Notes: generated from the sequence alone by a model not told the origin. A stretch of DNA of 64,000 nt from Paraburkholderia nodosa DSM 21604 (GCF_000519185.1 NZ_JAFA01000014.1:62001-126000), one strand, 5' to 3'; positions 17,828 to 26,357 are shown, counted from the first letter of the stretch. A program made the numbers and translations.

Positions 17828-18610
17828 TTATTTGGCGTACTTGCGGAACTCGGGTTTGCGCTTTTCCTGGAAAGCGCGCACGCCCTCGCGCGATTCTTCC
17901 GTGTCGTAGTAGAGCTTGAGCGCATACATGCCCATGCCAGCAATGCCGGCCTGATGCGCGGTGTCCATATTGAACGAGCGCTTGGCGATCGCAATGGCCG
18001 TGGGGCTCTTTTCCATGATCTCGTCGCACCACTTCTGCACTTCCGCGTCGAGTTGATCGTGCGGCACGACGGCGTTCACGAGGCCCATGGCCAGCGCCTC
18101 GGCGGCCGGATAGCGTCTGCACAGATACCAGATTTCACGCGCCTTCTTTTCGCCCACCACGCGCGCGAGAAACGCCGTGCCGTAACCCGGATCGACCGAG
18201 CCGACCTTCGGGCCCGCCTGCGCGAACACGGCCTTTTCCGAAGCGATGGTGAAATCGCAGATCGTGCACAGCACGTTGCCGCCGCCTACCGCATAGCCCT
18301 GCACACGTGCGATCACGGGTTTGGGCACGTCGCGAATCGCCGTGTGCAGCTCTTCCATCGGCAGGCCGATCGTGCCGCGCCCGTCGTACTGTCCCGCGTG
18401 CGCGGACTGGTCGCCGCCCGTGCAGAACGCCTTGTCGCCCGCACCCGCAAGGACGATCACGCCGATCTCGCGGTCGTAGCCCGCCTTGTTGATCGCGTGA
18501 ATGAGTTCATCGCAGGTGCGCCCGCGAAACGCGTTCATCTTGTCGGGCCGGTTGATGGTGATCCATGCCGCGCCGTTGCGCACTTCGTAGAGAATGTCTT
18601 CGTAGTTCAT
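17828..18610 (-). CDS. badI: 2-ketocyclohexanecarboxyl-CoA hydrolase
   Basis: A 260-residue crotonase-superfamily enzyme that hydrolytically opens the ring of 2-ketocyclohexanecarboxyl-CoA to pimeloyl-CoA. It begins MNYEDILYEVRNGAAWITIN, has the oxyanion-hole segment FCTGGDQSAHAGQYDGRGTI and a second one in YAVGGGNVLCTICDFTIASE, and ends in the C-terminal RAFQEKRKPEFRKYAK. Length and start match BadI of Rhodopseudomonas as I recall it. The frame is open to 18880, but the extra residues are a shadow of badH. It lies between badH and aliB. Confidence 0.9.
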   Translation of the reverse strand: MNYEDILYEVRNGAAWITINRPDKMNAFRGRTCDELIHAINKAGYDREIGVIVLAGAGDKAFCTGGDQSAHAGQYDGRGTIGLPMEELHTAIRDVPKPVIARVQGYAVGGGNVLCTICDFTIASEKAVFAQAGPKVGSVDPGYGTAFLARVVGEKKAREIWYLCRRYPAAEALAMGLVNAVVPHDQLDAEVQKWCDEIMEKSPTAIAIAKRSFNMDTAHQAGIAGMGMYALKLYYDTEESREGVRAFQEKRKPEFRKYAK

Positions 18611-18660
18611 GATCGATGCCTTTGATGTTTCGTAGTCGATAGAGCGCGCGTTCGTCGGCG

Positions 18661-19428
18661 TTAGCCCGCCATGGTCAGGCCGCCCGATACGCTCAGCACC
18701 TGGCCCGTGATGTAGTTCGCGTCGTCGCTCGCGAAGAACACGATCGCGCCGGGCAGATCGTCGGGCTGCCCGATGCGGCCGAGCGGAATGGAGCGCTGGA
18801 ACGCTTCGAGAAGCTTTTCGGGGTTGCCCGCGCCTTCCTTGTATTCGGCGAAGAGCGCAGTGTCGGTCGGGCCCGGGCACACCACGTTCACGGTGATGCC
18901 GTGGCGCGCATGCTCACGCGCGATGGTCTTCGAAAACGCCACGAGGCCGCCCTTGCACGCCGCATAGACCGCTTCGCCCGACGAGCCCACGCGCGCGGCG
19001 TCCGAGGCGATGTTGATGATGCGTCCGCGCTTGCGCTCGACCATGCCGGGCAGGACCGCGTGATGCATGTGCAGCGCGCCCGTGAGATTGATGGCGATGA
19101 GCTTGTCCCACTGCGCCGGTTCGGTCTTCGTGAACGGGCGGAATACGTCCCAGCCCGCATTGTTCACGAGCACATCCACGGGACCGAGCTGTGCTTGCGC
19201 TTGCTCGAGCGCCGTTTCCACCTCCGCGCGGTTCGTGATGTCGCAACGCAGCGCCAGCGCCTGGCCGCCCTTTTCGTGAATCTCCCCTGCCACCTTCAGC
19301 GCCGCTTCGAGCGACAGATCCAGCACCGCTACACGCGCGCCCTCGGCCGCGAAGCGCCGGCAGGTCGCCCCGCCGATGCCGCCGCCACCGCCCGTCACCA
19401 CGACCGTCTTGCCTTCGAGTTTTCGCAC
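18661..19428 (-). CDS. badH: 2-hydroxycyclohexanecarboxyl-CoA dehydrogenase (SDR family)
   Basis: A 255-residue classical short-chain dehydrogenase. It has the nucleotide motif TGGGGGIGGATCRR at the N-terminus, LVNNAGWDVF, the catalytic Ser in NIASDAARVGSSGEAVYAACKGG with YxxxK, and a C-terminal GGLTMAG. It would oxidise 2-hydroxycyclohexanecarboxyl-CoA to the 2-keto compound used by BadI. The start is a GTG preceded by GGAGG at 6 bases. It is first in its operon and divergent from the MarR gene, with a palindrome between. General fatty-acid reductases of this family look similar, but the cluster supports BadH. Confidence 0.88.
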   Translation of the reverse strand: MRKLEGKTVVVTGGGGGIGGATCRRFAAEGARVAVLDLSLEAALKVAGEIHEKGGQALALRCDITNRAEVETALEQAQAQLGPVDVLVNNAGWDVFRPFTKTEPAQWDKLIAINLTGALHMHHAVLPGMVERKRGRIINIASDAARVGSSGEAVYAACKGGLVAFSKTIAREHARHGITVNVVCPGPTDTALFAEYKEGAGNPEKLLEAFQRSIPLGRIGQPDDLPGAIVFFASDDANYITGQVLSVSGGLTMAG

Positions 19429-19503
19429 CGCGATCCTCCATTCGGTTGAGCAGTACCATAGACGCCTTCGACGCCGGGCCCGCCTTTTGGCCCGTCGCGA
19501 ATT

Positions 19504-19523
19504 ACGTCAATATGTTGACGTAT
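19504..19523. promoter_or_regulatory. Inverted repeat between badH and badR (candidate BadR operator)
   Basis: TACGTCAA and TTGACGTA form perfect 8-bp arms around TATG, in the 146-base divergent gap. The 20-bp size suits a MarR dimer. The TTGACG of the right arm could also serve as a -35 element, so binding would cover a promoter. Inferred, not shown. Confidence 0.6.
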
Positions 19524-19574
19524 ACTAGGTAACACCCAAGTCGAAGACAAGCGCGGAATCACCAGGAGAAACCC

Positions 19575-20084
19575 TTGCCTAAAACACCAAAAATTCAGGA
19601 TTCAAGCCGCTTCGATCTCGCCAACCGGCTCTTCTTCCGGCTCTATCAATGCGCAAACATGTTGCATAAAACCGGCACGCGCGCCGTGGAAGCCGAGGGT
19701 TTGACCACGCAGCAATGGGCGGTGCTCGGCGCGCTCTCGCGCCCGGAAGCCCAGCCGGGGATGAGCGTGGGCGATCTCGCGCGCTATCTGATGGTGAGCC
19801 GCCAGAATCTCTCGGGTCTGATCAGCCGGATGGAACGCGACGGCCACGTGAGTACCCAGGCGGATGCGCGCGATCGCCGCTCGCGCCTCGTTTGCATGAC
19901 CGGGCCGGGCCGCAAGCTATGGGTTGCGCAGGCCACGCCGAAAATCGAGGCGTACTACGAAGCCGTGCTGGACAATTTTTCGTCGGACGACATGACGCAC
20001 ACGCTGCACTATCTGCTGAAGCTGCTCGATAACATGAAGCGCGTGGACGAACGGGAACGCGTGGCGGACGACGACGATGCGTGA
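19575..20084 (+). CDS. badR: MarR-family regulator of the cyclohexanecarboxylate genes (BadR-like)
   Basis: A 169-residue MarR protein with the winged helix at about residues 45-115: EGLTTQQWAVLGALSR, then VGDLARYLMVSRQNLSGLIS and the wing RDGHVSTQADARDRRSRLV. The start is TTG, preceded by AGGAGA at 6 bases; I see no better ATG in frame. It is transcribed divergently from badH across a 20-bp inverted repeat. In Rhodopseudomonas, BadR represses the equivalent genes until an alicyclic CoA intermediate appears; the same role here is inferred from synteny. Confidence 0.83.
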   Translation: MPKTPKIQDSSRFDLANRLFFRLYQCANMLHKTGTRAVEAEGLTTQQWAVLGALSRPEAQPGMSVGDLARYLMVSRQNLSGLISRMERDGHVSTQADARDRRSRLVCMTGPGRKLWVAQATPKIEAYYEAVLDNFSSDDMTHTLHYLLKLLDNMKRVDERERVADDDDA

Positions 20085-20129
20085 GCCTGCTCCGCTACAC
20101 TGTGACGTAACGCACAAGGAGAAAACCGC

Positions 20130-20471
20130 ATGAAGATGGACGCATTTCGCTTCGGCACCACCGACTGGTCCAGCGTCGAACCCACCCAACACAACGGGGA
20201 AACGGGCATGGCCACCTGGCGCACGCGTTTCTTCGGCGACGAAGCCAACCCGATCCGCGTGCGCATGGTCGAGTATTCGCCCGGCTACCTCGCGGATCAC
20301 TGGTGCAAGAAGGGGCACATTCTGTTCTGCCTCGAAGGCGAACTCGAAACTACGCTCGACGACGGGCGCAAGTTCGTCCTCACGCCCGGCATGAGCTATC
20401 AGGTGGGCGATAACGCCGAGGCGCACCAGTCGTACACGCGCACGGGTGCGAAGCTTTTCGTCGTCGATTGA
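20130..20471 (+). CDS. Small cupin-fold protein
   Basis: A 113-residue single cupin. The first metal-binding half is YSPGYLADHWCKKGHILFCL (the cluster ADHWCKKGH near residue 54) and the second is LTPGMSYQVGDNAEAHQSYT. It resembles the small family named after its DHCW-type motif, although the order seen here is D-H-W-C. The catalytic role of that family is unknown to me. AAGGAG lies 9 bases before the ATG. It follows badR by 45 bases on the same strand, so the two may be cotranscribed. Confidence 0.75.
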   Translation: MKMDAFRFGTTDWSSVEPTQHNGETGMATWRTRFFGDEANPIRVRMVEYSPGYLADHWCKKGHILFCLEGELETTLDDGRKFVLTPGMSYQVGDNAEAHQSYTRTGAKLFVVD

Positions 20472-20484
20472 AAGCGATGCCGCT

Positions 20485-21615
20485 TCAGCGCGGCGCGCCG
20501 AGATCGGCGTCGAGCCGCTTGCGCAGGTCGCGCACCACGCGCGCGGCCGGAACGAGCCACCACGTGGGCGCCGCCACGGAGAAGTCGTACGCGAGCGCCG
20601 TCTGCGCGGCGCCGGTCGTGTGCGCCCGGCAGCGGAACGCCACCATGTGGCGTCGCGTGGCGGTTTGCGAACCAGGCGAGAAGCGCATGACCGCACGCAG
20701 CGCGAATTGCGTATCGTCGGGTGCGGCCTCGTACGATTCGATACTCCACTCCGCTCCGTAGTGCGCCTCGTGACGCAACGCCGCGCTCACGCGCCGGCGC
20801 GTTTCATCGGCGGGCAAGGCCACGGGGTGCTCGCGCCCGGCGCGCCCGGCGCGAAACAGCGTGCGCTGCGACCAGCCCCAGCCGAACGTGAGCACCACGC
20901 CGCCCGCCACGAGCGCCCACTGCAGAATATGCGTAAGCCAGCGGCCAACCTCGAAGCGCGCAATGGGCGCGAGCAGCAAGCCCGCGATCCAGTGCGCGGC
21001 AACGAAGATCACGATGCACGCGAACACGCTCGCGGAGAGTGTGAGCAGCCAGCCCCGCGACGGGTCGTCGAATTTCGCAAACAGGAAATCGCGCACGCCG
21101 CCTGAACGCGCGTGCACGTCATCGGTTTCGGGCGCGGTTGCGCCTTGCGGCTCGCCTGGCTGCGCGCCATCCGCTTCGTCGCGCAGCCCCGTGAGTTCGC
21201 CGTGCAACGAGTCGCGCTCGGTCCGCATGCGCTGGATCTCGTCGAGGGTACGCGTGCGCTCGGCGCGCAGCCCGTCCAGCTCGGCGCGCACGCGTTCACG
21301 CTGCGCCAGCAGCGCCTGCATCTGCGCGTGCAGTTCGTCGGCCTGCGCCACGCTCAGCGCGGAGCGGCTCACCGGCGGCGCATGATGCACGGACCAGTAC
21401 GCCTCGAGCAGCTCGCGCGCTTCCTTGACGCGTTTGAACTGGTCGTCGGCCCAGCGCATCGAGGCGGCCGTGGGGTGCCGCCATTTGTCGGGATGCAGGA
21501 TCTGCGCGAGATGGCGATAGTGATGCTTGATGTCCGCCTCGCTCGCCCCCGGCTCCAGATCGAGCCGGTAGTAGAGGCGGTCGTAATCCACGGGTCGGTA
21601 ATCGCGGCCTGGCAT
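20485..21615 (-). CDS. Membrane-anchored J-domain protein
   Basis: A 376-residue protein. Residues 9-75 are a J-domain with the HPD motif at 41-43 (LAQILHPDKW), which would stimulate a DnaK-type Hsp70. A charged coiled coil follows at about 93-147, then two membrane segments near 189-218 and 228-247, and a cytoplasmic C-terminal domain of about 120 residues that I do not recognise. The usual DnaJ Gly/Phe and zinc regions are absent, so this is a specialised (class III) J-protein. It is on the same strand as the CobS-like ATPase and CobT-like VWA genes, 118 bases downstream, which suggests a shared role. Confidence 0.75.
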   Translation of the reverse strand: MPGRDYRPVDYDRLYYRLDLEPGASEADIKHHYRHLAQILHPDKWRHPTAASMRWADDQFKRVKEARELLEAYWSVHHAPPVSRSALSVAQADELHAQMQALLAQRERVRAELDGLRAERTRTLDEIQRMRTERDSLHGELTGLRDEADGAQPGEPQGATAPETDDVHARSGGVRDFLFAKFDDPSRGWLLTLSASVFACIVIFVAAHWIAGLLLAPIARFEVGRWLTHILQWALVAGGVVLTFGWGWSQRTLFRAGRAGREHPVALPADETRRRVSAALRHEAHYGAEWSIESYEAAPDDTQFALRAVMRFSPGSQTATRRHMVAFRCRAHTTGAAQTALAYDFSVAAPTWWLVPAARVVRDLRKRLDADLGAPR

Positions 21616-21733
21616 GACCTGTATCTATTCGTCAGTGGATGGGTTGGCAGGCGGCGCAACGCCTGCCCTGCTCAAGTTAGCGCAATGCGCCCAGTCCGGC
21701 AAGGAAAGCGCCGCTGCCATTGCCCTCCCGGTT

Positions 21734-23527
21734 TCAGTACGGCCGCCCCGCGAGCAGGCGGCTCAACGTCGCGAACGCGGTGGCCGGCAGCTCGTGCAGC
21801 TTGCGCACGACCACGGCATGCGGATAGAACGCCTCGACTGCGTCGTCCAGTATGCCGATGCCGACCAGCTCGATGCCCTGCTCCTTGACCGCCTGCACGC
21901 GTGCGAGCAGGTCGCTGCGCAACACAGTCGGGTCGCCGTCGCTCGTCGAAGGATAGCCGTCCGAGAGGACGAACAGCAGCCGCCGGCGCGCCTTGCGCTG
22001 CGCGAGCCGGGACGCCGCCCAGGCGAGCGCTTCGCCATCGGGGTTCTCGTGGCCGCACTCGATGGCCGCGAGTCCGCTCAGGTCGCGCGAGTCGAAGCGC
22101 TTGAACACGCGCAGATCCAGCCGCTCGACAAAGCGGTTATAGGCCCGCAGATCGGCGCCGGCGGCGCGTTCGTGCTCGTAGCGCGCGCGCATTTCCGGCG
22201 CTTCGATCGAGCTGTAGCCGAGCACTTCCGAATCGAAGGCGAGTTGCGTGAGCGCGTCGGCGAGCGCCGCCGCGCACAGGCGCGCCAGCTCGATCTTGCG
22301 ACCCGCCATCGAGCCGCTCAGGTCGAGCAGCAGCGTGACGACCGTGTCGCGCCCGCTCGCATGACGCGCCACGCGAAACGGCGTGCGGTAGCCGCGCGAG
22401 GCGGCGAGACGCGCGAGCGCCGCGCGGTCGATCTCGCCGCGCTCCTGCTCGCGCTTCCAGTGCGTGAGTTCGTCGGCCTTGAGCACGCGCTCGAGCTGGG
22501 CCTTGAGCGCGCCGGTCTCCGCGCGCGCCAAGGCGCGCAGCTTGCGCCAGGCGGCGTCGTCGCCGCGGCCCGTGAGATCGGTGACGGCGTCGTAGGCCGT
22601 GGTCAGCGGGAGCGACAAACGTGACCGCCCTGGCGCGGGGCTGCGATTCATGGCGGCGTGAGGCGCATCCGCTTCGGAAAGCGCTGCGCCGGAGGCGGAA
22701 TCGGACTCGGCGCTCGCGCGTGCCGAAGCGCCGTCGTCACCCTGGCGGACGTCATCGGGCTGCGCGGCGCCGCCCGGCGGTTCGACCTCGTCTTCCTCGC
22801 CGAATGCGTCCATCGCACGCGCGAGCCGCGCCGATTCGTCGTCGAGCCCTTCGGACGGCCCCGCCGTCTGCATCATGTTGTTCGCGCCGCGCGACGCGAG
22901 CGAGCGCACGCCCGCCACGATCGCCGCGGCGGCGCTCAGGCTGGCGCGCGTCGACTGGCTTGCGCGGGCCGCGCCGAGCGGAGCGTCGATCGCGCGCAGC
23001 GCGGCGGCAAGCGCCGCGGCATCGCGCTCCAGCACGCCCGGCGCTTCGTCCCACAGCGTACGTTCGATTGCCCAGGCAAGGCGCTCGCGCCACGCCAGTT
23101 TCGACCAGTGCCGCGCGACGGCCTCGCCGCGCTGCGTACGCCAGCTGTGGGCGTAGCGTTGCGCACCAGGAAACGCCCGCGCGAGCTGCGCGAGCACGCG
23201 ACGGTCCTCGATCGCCTGCGCAATGCGCCCCGTCACGCCGGCTTGCGGCGTGTCGAGACGCGCCACTTCGCTGTAGCGATGGCGCGCCGCAAGCAAATCG
23301 AGCGCGCCGAGCAGTGCGGCTTCATTCGCGCCTTCACTCGCGAGGCGCGCCGGCAGCACGAAGCGCTCGCCTTCCACGCGCGGCTCGCCCGCGCCGAACG
23401 TCACGTTCACGCGCGAGTCGCCGGTCAGCACCCGCGCCAGGCGGCCGAGCGCGCCCGCGGGATCGGCGCTCGCCGTCAAACTCTGTGTGTCGTCCTGCAA
23501 GCTGGACACAGGCGCCTCCGCACTCAC
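21734..23527 (-). CDS. CobT-like von Willebrand factor A domain protein
   Basis: A 597-residue protein. The N-terminal half is helical, a central acidic, low-complexity linker lies near residues 225-300 (EEDEVEPPGG onward), and the C-terminal third is a VWA domain. Its metal-ion-dependent site is DLSGS near residue 396, with FVLSDGYPSTSDGDP near 520. The arrangement is that of CobT and NorD, which partner with MoxR-class AAA ATPases to insert metal or mature enzymes. The start is a GTG that overlaps the stop of the ATPase gene by four bases (GTGA), indicating coupled translation. No cobN or norCB gene is in view, so neither cobalamin nor NO-reductase function is supported. Confidence 0.82.
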   Translation of the reverse strand: MSAEAPVSSLQDDTQSLTASADPAGALGRLARVLTGDSRVNVTFGAGEPRVEGERFVLPARLASEGANEAALLGALDLLAARHRYSEVARLDTPQAGVTGRIAQAIEDRRVLAQLARAFPGAQRYAHSWRTQRGEAVARHWSKLAWRERLAWAIERTLWDEAPGVLERDAAALAAALRAIDAPLGAARASQSTRASLSAAAAIVAGVRSLASRGANNMMQTAGPSEGLDDESARLARAMDAFGEEDEVEPPGGAAQPDDVRQGDDGASARASAESDSASGAALSEADAPHAAMNRSPAPGRSRLSLPLTTAYDAVTDLTGRGDDAAWRKLRALARAETGALKAQLERVLKADELTHWKREQERGEIDRAALARLAASRGYRTPFRVARHASGRDTVVTLLLDLSGSMAGRKIELARLCAAALADALTQLAFDSEVLGYSSIEAPEMRARYEHERAAGADLRAYNRFVERLDLRVFKRFDSRDLSGLAAIECGHENPDGEALAWAASRLAQRKARRRLLFVLSDGYPSTSDGDPTVLRSDLLARVQAVKEQGIELVGIGILDDAVEAFYPHAVVVRKLHELPATAFATLSRLLAGRPY

Positions 23528-24747
23528 GCGTCGAAGATCACGTGATGCCGGATGACGCTGCGGATGAGCGCCGCATCGTCCGCGCTCACCTTCGCGTAGA
23601 TCGCCGGCCCCGCCGCGCGTTCGACATCGCCGGTGCGCAGCATGAGTTCGGCCCAGTCGATCAGGCGCCGCGTGGAGAACGTGCTCGCGAGGTCCTCGCG
23701 GGCGAACGCGGCCCGGCAGTCGGCGGCGATGGCAGCGAGCGTGTGCGCGAGCGGCCGCGTGAGCGCCGGCAGCGTGCGCAGCAATACTTCGGTTTCCTCT
23801 TCAAGTGAGAGATAGTCGAACAGGTAGACGCGCCAGCGATCGAGAAACGCCTCGTTGAGCAGGTTCGCGCCCTGGTACAGATGGCGGTACGCGCTCATCG
23901 CGCCCGCGGCGTTCGCGGTGGCGAAGAGGCGGAACGACGGATGCGGCTCGACGATTTCGTTGCCGCGCTCCTTGAGCAGCAGGCGGCCGTTCGGTTCCAG
24001 CACGGCGGTGAGGACGGCGAGAATGGACGGCTCGGCAAAGTCGAGTTCGTCGATGACGAGCCAGTGGCCCTCGCGCATCGCCACGGGCAGCACGCCGTCC
24101 ACCCAGATCGTCTCGCCGCCCTTCACGGTCCAGAAACCCACGAAGTCGCCAATGGTGGTCTGGCCGTTCATGTTCGCGCGCAGCACGCCATAGTCCGCGC
24201 GCGCCGCCACCTGCTCGATGAAGCTCGTCTTGCCGGAGCCCGTATGGCCGATCAGCATGACGCGGCGATTTTCTACGATGTCCTGAACGATGTCGTCGCC
24301 GCGTCCGGTGAAGAGGTAGGCCGCATTCACGCGCGGCACCAGCGCGTTCGGCTCGCCGCGCGGCAGGTCTATAGGGCCGATGCGGACGGTGGGCGTGTGG
24401 GTTTTCGGCCTGGCTTGAGCCGCTTTGGCCTCTCGCGCCATTTCGACGGCCCGCTGTAAGGCTGCGGAAAATGTGCTGCCCGCTTGTGTGGCTCGCGCCT
24501 CATCGGCGCGCTGCGCTTCGGAAACGAAGCCCTCGCGACGCCACTTGAGCAGCTTCGCTTCGAGATTGTCCAGATCGATTTCGGTGTCGATGTCGACTTC
24601 ACCGTCGTCGCCCTGGCCGTGCTCGATGCGATACATGTGCGCGCGTTCGGAAGGCGTGACGCGCCACCATTCGCGCGCCTGGCCGGCGCCGCGGGTGTAG
24701 AGGCCAAGCGGAGCTTCGTCTTGTAGTGCGGGATCGGATGCGTTCAT
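23524..24747 (-). CDS. CobS/MoxR-type AAA+ ATPase
   Basis: A 407-residue ATPase. A family-specific N-terminal region reads LYTRGAGQAREWWRVTPSER and a coiled segment follows. Walker A is GHTGSGKTS near residues 167-175, Walker B is WLVIDELDFAE near 224-234, and sensor motif FATANAAG and an arginine-containing FLDRWRVYLFDYLS come later. It would form a ring that remodels a client together with the VWA protein, whose gene overlaps its stop. Resemblance to cobaltochelatase subunit CobS is clear in the core, but the N-terminus and context differ. Confidence 0.83.
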   Translation of the reverse strand: MNASDPALQDEAPLGLYTRGAGQAREWWRVTPSERAHMYRIEHGQGDDGEVDIDTEIDLDNLEAKLLKWRREGFVSEAQRADEARATQAGSTFSAALQRAVEMAREAKAAQARPKTHTPTVRIGPIDLPRGEPNALVPRVNAAYLFTGRGDDIVQDIVENRRVMLIGHTGSGKTSFIEQVAARADYGVLRANMNGQTTIGDFVGFWTVKGGETIWVDGVLPVAMREGHWLVIDELDFAEPSILAVLTAVLEPNGRLLLKERGNEIVEPHPSFRLFATANAAGAMSAYRHLYQGANLLNEAFLDRWRVYLFDYLSLEEETEVLLRTLPALTRPLAHTLAAIAADCRAAFAREDLASTFSTRRLIDWAELMLRTGDVERAAGPAIYAKVSADDAALIRSVIRHHVIFDA

Positions 24748-24924
24748 GGGTGGGAATTGCAGAGTGCGAGCGCGCGTTCCGCCAATCGTCTCATATTACG
24801 GGTGCGTATCGCAGCGGGGCCGTGCGGCAGCACCACGGCCGTGCTTCCGGCACACGTCCAACCATGCTAGCGTGATGATCGCCATACGAGGCAAGCACTC
24901 CTCACCTGTCATCCGGAGCCCCCC

Positions 24925-25737
24925 ATGCCCCAAGCCGCGCCGCCCGAACTCGACGACGAGCCCGGGCGCGGCCGTTCGCTCGCACGCCACTACCCGCGCG
25001 GCCTCCAGATCGAGCCGCACACGCATACGTGGGCGCAGGTGCTCTACGCCGTCTCCGGGGTGATGTGGGTCGAGGTGGAGCGCGAGGCGCTCGTCGTGCC
25101 GCCGCAGCGCGCCGTGTGGCTGCCTCCCGGCACGCAGCACGCCATCCACATGCTGAGCGCCGTCGAAATGCGCAACCTCTATCTGCACGAGCGCGACAGC
25201 CGGCACCTGAGCGAGCGGTGCGAAGTGTTCGAGATCAACGGCCTGCTGCGCGAACTCATCACGCGCCTCGCGGAACGCGCGCGCGAAGACGAAGGCTGGC
25301 TCGACGCAGCCTATCGCCTCGCGTCGATCGAACTCGCCCATGCGCCGCGCTCCACGCTGCGCATTCCGCTGCCCGATGCGTCTGACCGCCGCCTCGCCAC
25401 GCTGTGCCGCGCGGTGATCGACAACCCGTCGGCCGATATCGGCTTCGAACAGCACGCGGCACGGGTGGGCGCGAGCGTGCGCACGCTCTCGCGGCTCTTC
25501 ACGCGCGAGCTTGGCATGGGGTTTGCGGAATGGCGCCGCCAGGTGCAGCTCGCACTCGCGGTGTCGCGCCTCGCGGAAGGCGAGCCCGTGAGTGCCGTGG
25601 CGCGCATGCTGGGCTATCTCCCCAGCAGCTTCAGCGACATGTTCCGCCGCGAACTGGGCGTTGCTCCCAGCGAGTTCCGGCCCGCCGGCACACTTGGCGG
25701 CACAGCGGGTTTCTCGGAAGAAAGCGCGGCGCAGTAA
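24925..25737 (+). CDS. AraC-family transcriptional regulator with N-terminal cupin
   Basis: A 270-residue regulator. The N-terminal part is a cupin (HTHTWAQVLYAVSGVMWVEV, then PPQRAVWLPPGTQHAIHMLS). The C-terminal part has two helix-turn-helix motifs: DIGFEQHAARVGASVRTLSR, then LAEGEPVSAVARMLGYLPSS with SDMFRRELGVAPSEFR. This is the architecture of regulators of efflux or solvent-response genes. It is divergent from the AAA/VWA/J operon across 177 bases and upstream of the efflux cluster; its target is unknown. Confidence 0.87.
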   Translation: MPQAAPPELDDEPGRGRSLARHYPRGLQIEPHTHTWAQVLYAVSGVMWVEVEREALVVPPQRAVWLPPGTQHAIHMLSAVEMRNLYLHERDSRHLSERCEVFEINGLLRELITRLAERAREDEGWLDAAYRLASIELAHAPRSTLRIPLPDASDRRLATLCRAVIDNPSADIGFEQHAARVGASVRTLSRLFTRELGMGFAEWRRQVQLALAVSRLAEGEPVSAVARMLGYLPSSFSDMFRRELGVAPSEFRPAGTLGGTAGFSEESAAQ

Positions 25738-25762
25738 TGCGCGCGTAGACGCGTGGCGCGGT

Positions 25763-25984
25763 TCAATGCGGCGGCAGATCGCCCACTAGCGGAAACATGT
25801 CGGGCGTGTAGCCCATATTGAAGTAACCGGCCCGTGCATAGGTGGCGATTCGTTCGAGCTGCTCGGTTGCGCGCGACGCGTCGCGCAGTTCGGGCTCTTC
25901 GGCTTGCGGCGTGGGCGGCGGCCGGTTCGCCCGGCCGCGCCGCGCGAACCACGCCGGCACGGACAGCATCGACAGCTTCGACAT
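25763..25984 (-). CDS. Small hypothetical protein (73 aa)
   Basis: Begins MSKLSMLSVPAWFARRG, then a Pro-rich stretch, then RDASRATEQLERIATYARAG and a C-terminal YFNMGYTPDMFPLVGDLPPH. AAGGAG lies 8 bases before the ATG, which is the main support for a real gene. There are no membrane segments and no family that I recognise. It is convergent with the AraC gene. Confidence 0.55.
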   Translation of the reverse strand: MSKLSMLSVPAWFARRGRANRPPPTPQAEEPELRDASRATEQLERIATYARAGYFNMGYTPDMFPLVGDLPPH

Positions 25985-26228
25985 TGCGGACTCCTTGCAA
26001 GGCGTTGATCCCTTCCAATCTAGACAGTCGGAGGCGCGCACGCAAACAAGCATTTCTGCGTTGCATTGCACACCCTGGCCGATGCTCATCGTTCATCCGG
26101 CCCGCACGCTGTAAACGCCCGAAAACCTTACAAATAACTAACGTTTCGAAATTGGCGCACGAGTTGGTTAGACTGCGAGTCTCGGCCTTCGCTGCACGGC
26201 GGGGCACGGCTTCGACGGCATAACAATC
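25985..26228. other. Intergenic region upstream of the efflux operon
   Basis: It must carry the promoter of mdtABC. It is AT-richer than its surroundings near 26120-26170 and contains the 8-bp palindrome TTTCGAAA at 26144-26151. I see no clear -35/-10 pair. Confidence 0.35.
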
Positions 26229-26357
26229 ATGAGAATGCGTATGCAGCAACTCGACAGTCACCGGCAGCAATTCGCAGCGGCCAAGCCGTTGCGCGCGCCG
26301 ACTTCGTTTCTCCGCACCGCCTCGCGCGGCGGTCCGACCTCCTGGAGGCAGGCATGA
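26229..26357 (+). CDS. Possible 42-aa leader peptide coupled to mdtA
   Basis: A short frame starting MRMRMQQLDSHRQQ (three in-frame ATG codons) whose TGA overlaps the mdtA ATG as ATGA. The ribosome site of mdtA (TGGAGG) lies inside its last codons. It could be a translational coupler or a regulatory upstream frame. No strong ribosome site precedes it, so it may be chance. Confidence 0.3.
   Translation: MRMRMQQLDSHRQQFAAAKPLRAPTSFLRTASRGGPTSWRQA

Noticed and set aside
17828..18610. BadI-like gene as the missing BadK hydratase
   Set aside because: Its N-terminus and the oxyanion segment with HAGQYDGRGTI match ring-opening BadI; no second crotonase is in the cluster.
21734..24747. Cobalamin cobaltochelatase CobS-CobT
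   Set aside because: No cobN or other cobalamin genes nearby, and a J-domain gene follows; only the AAA/VWA architecture is shared.
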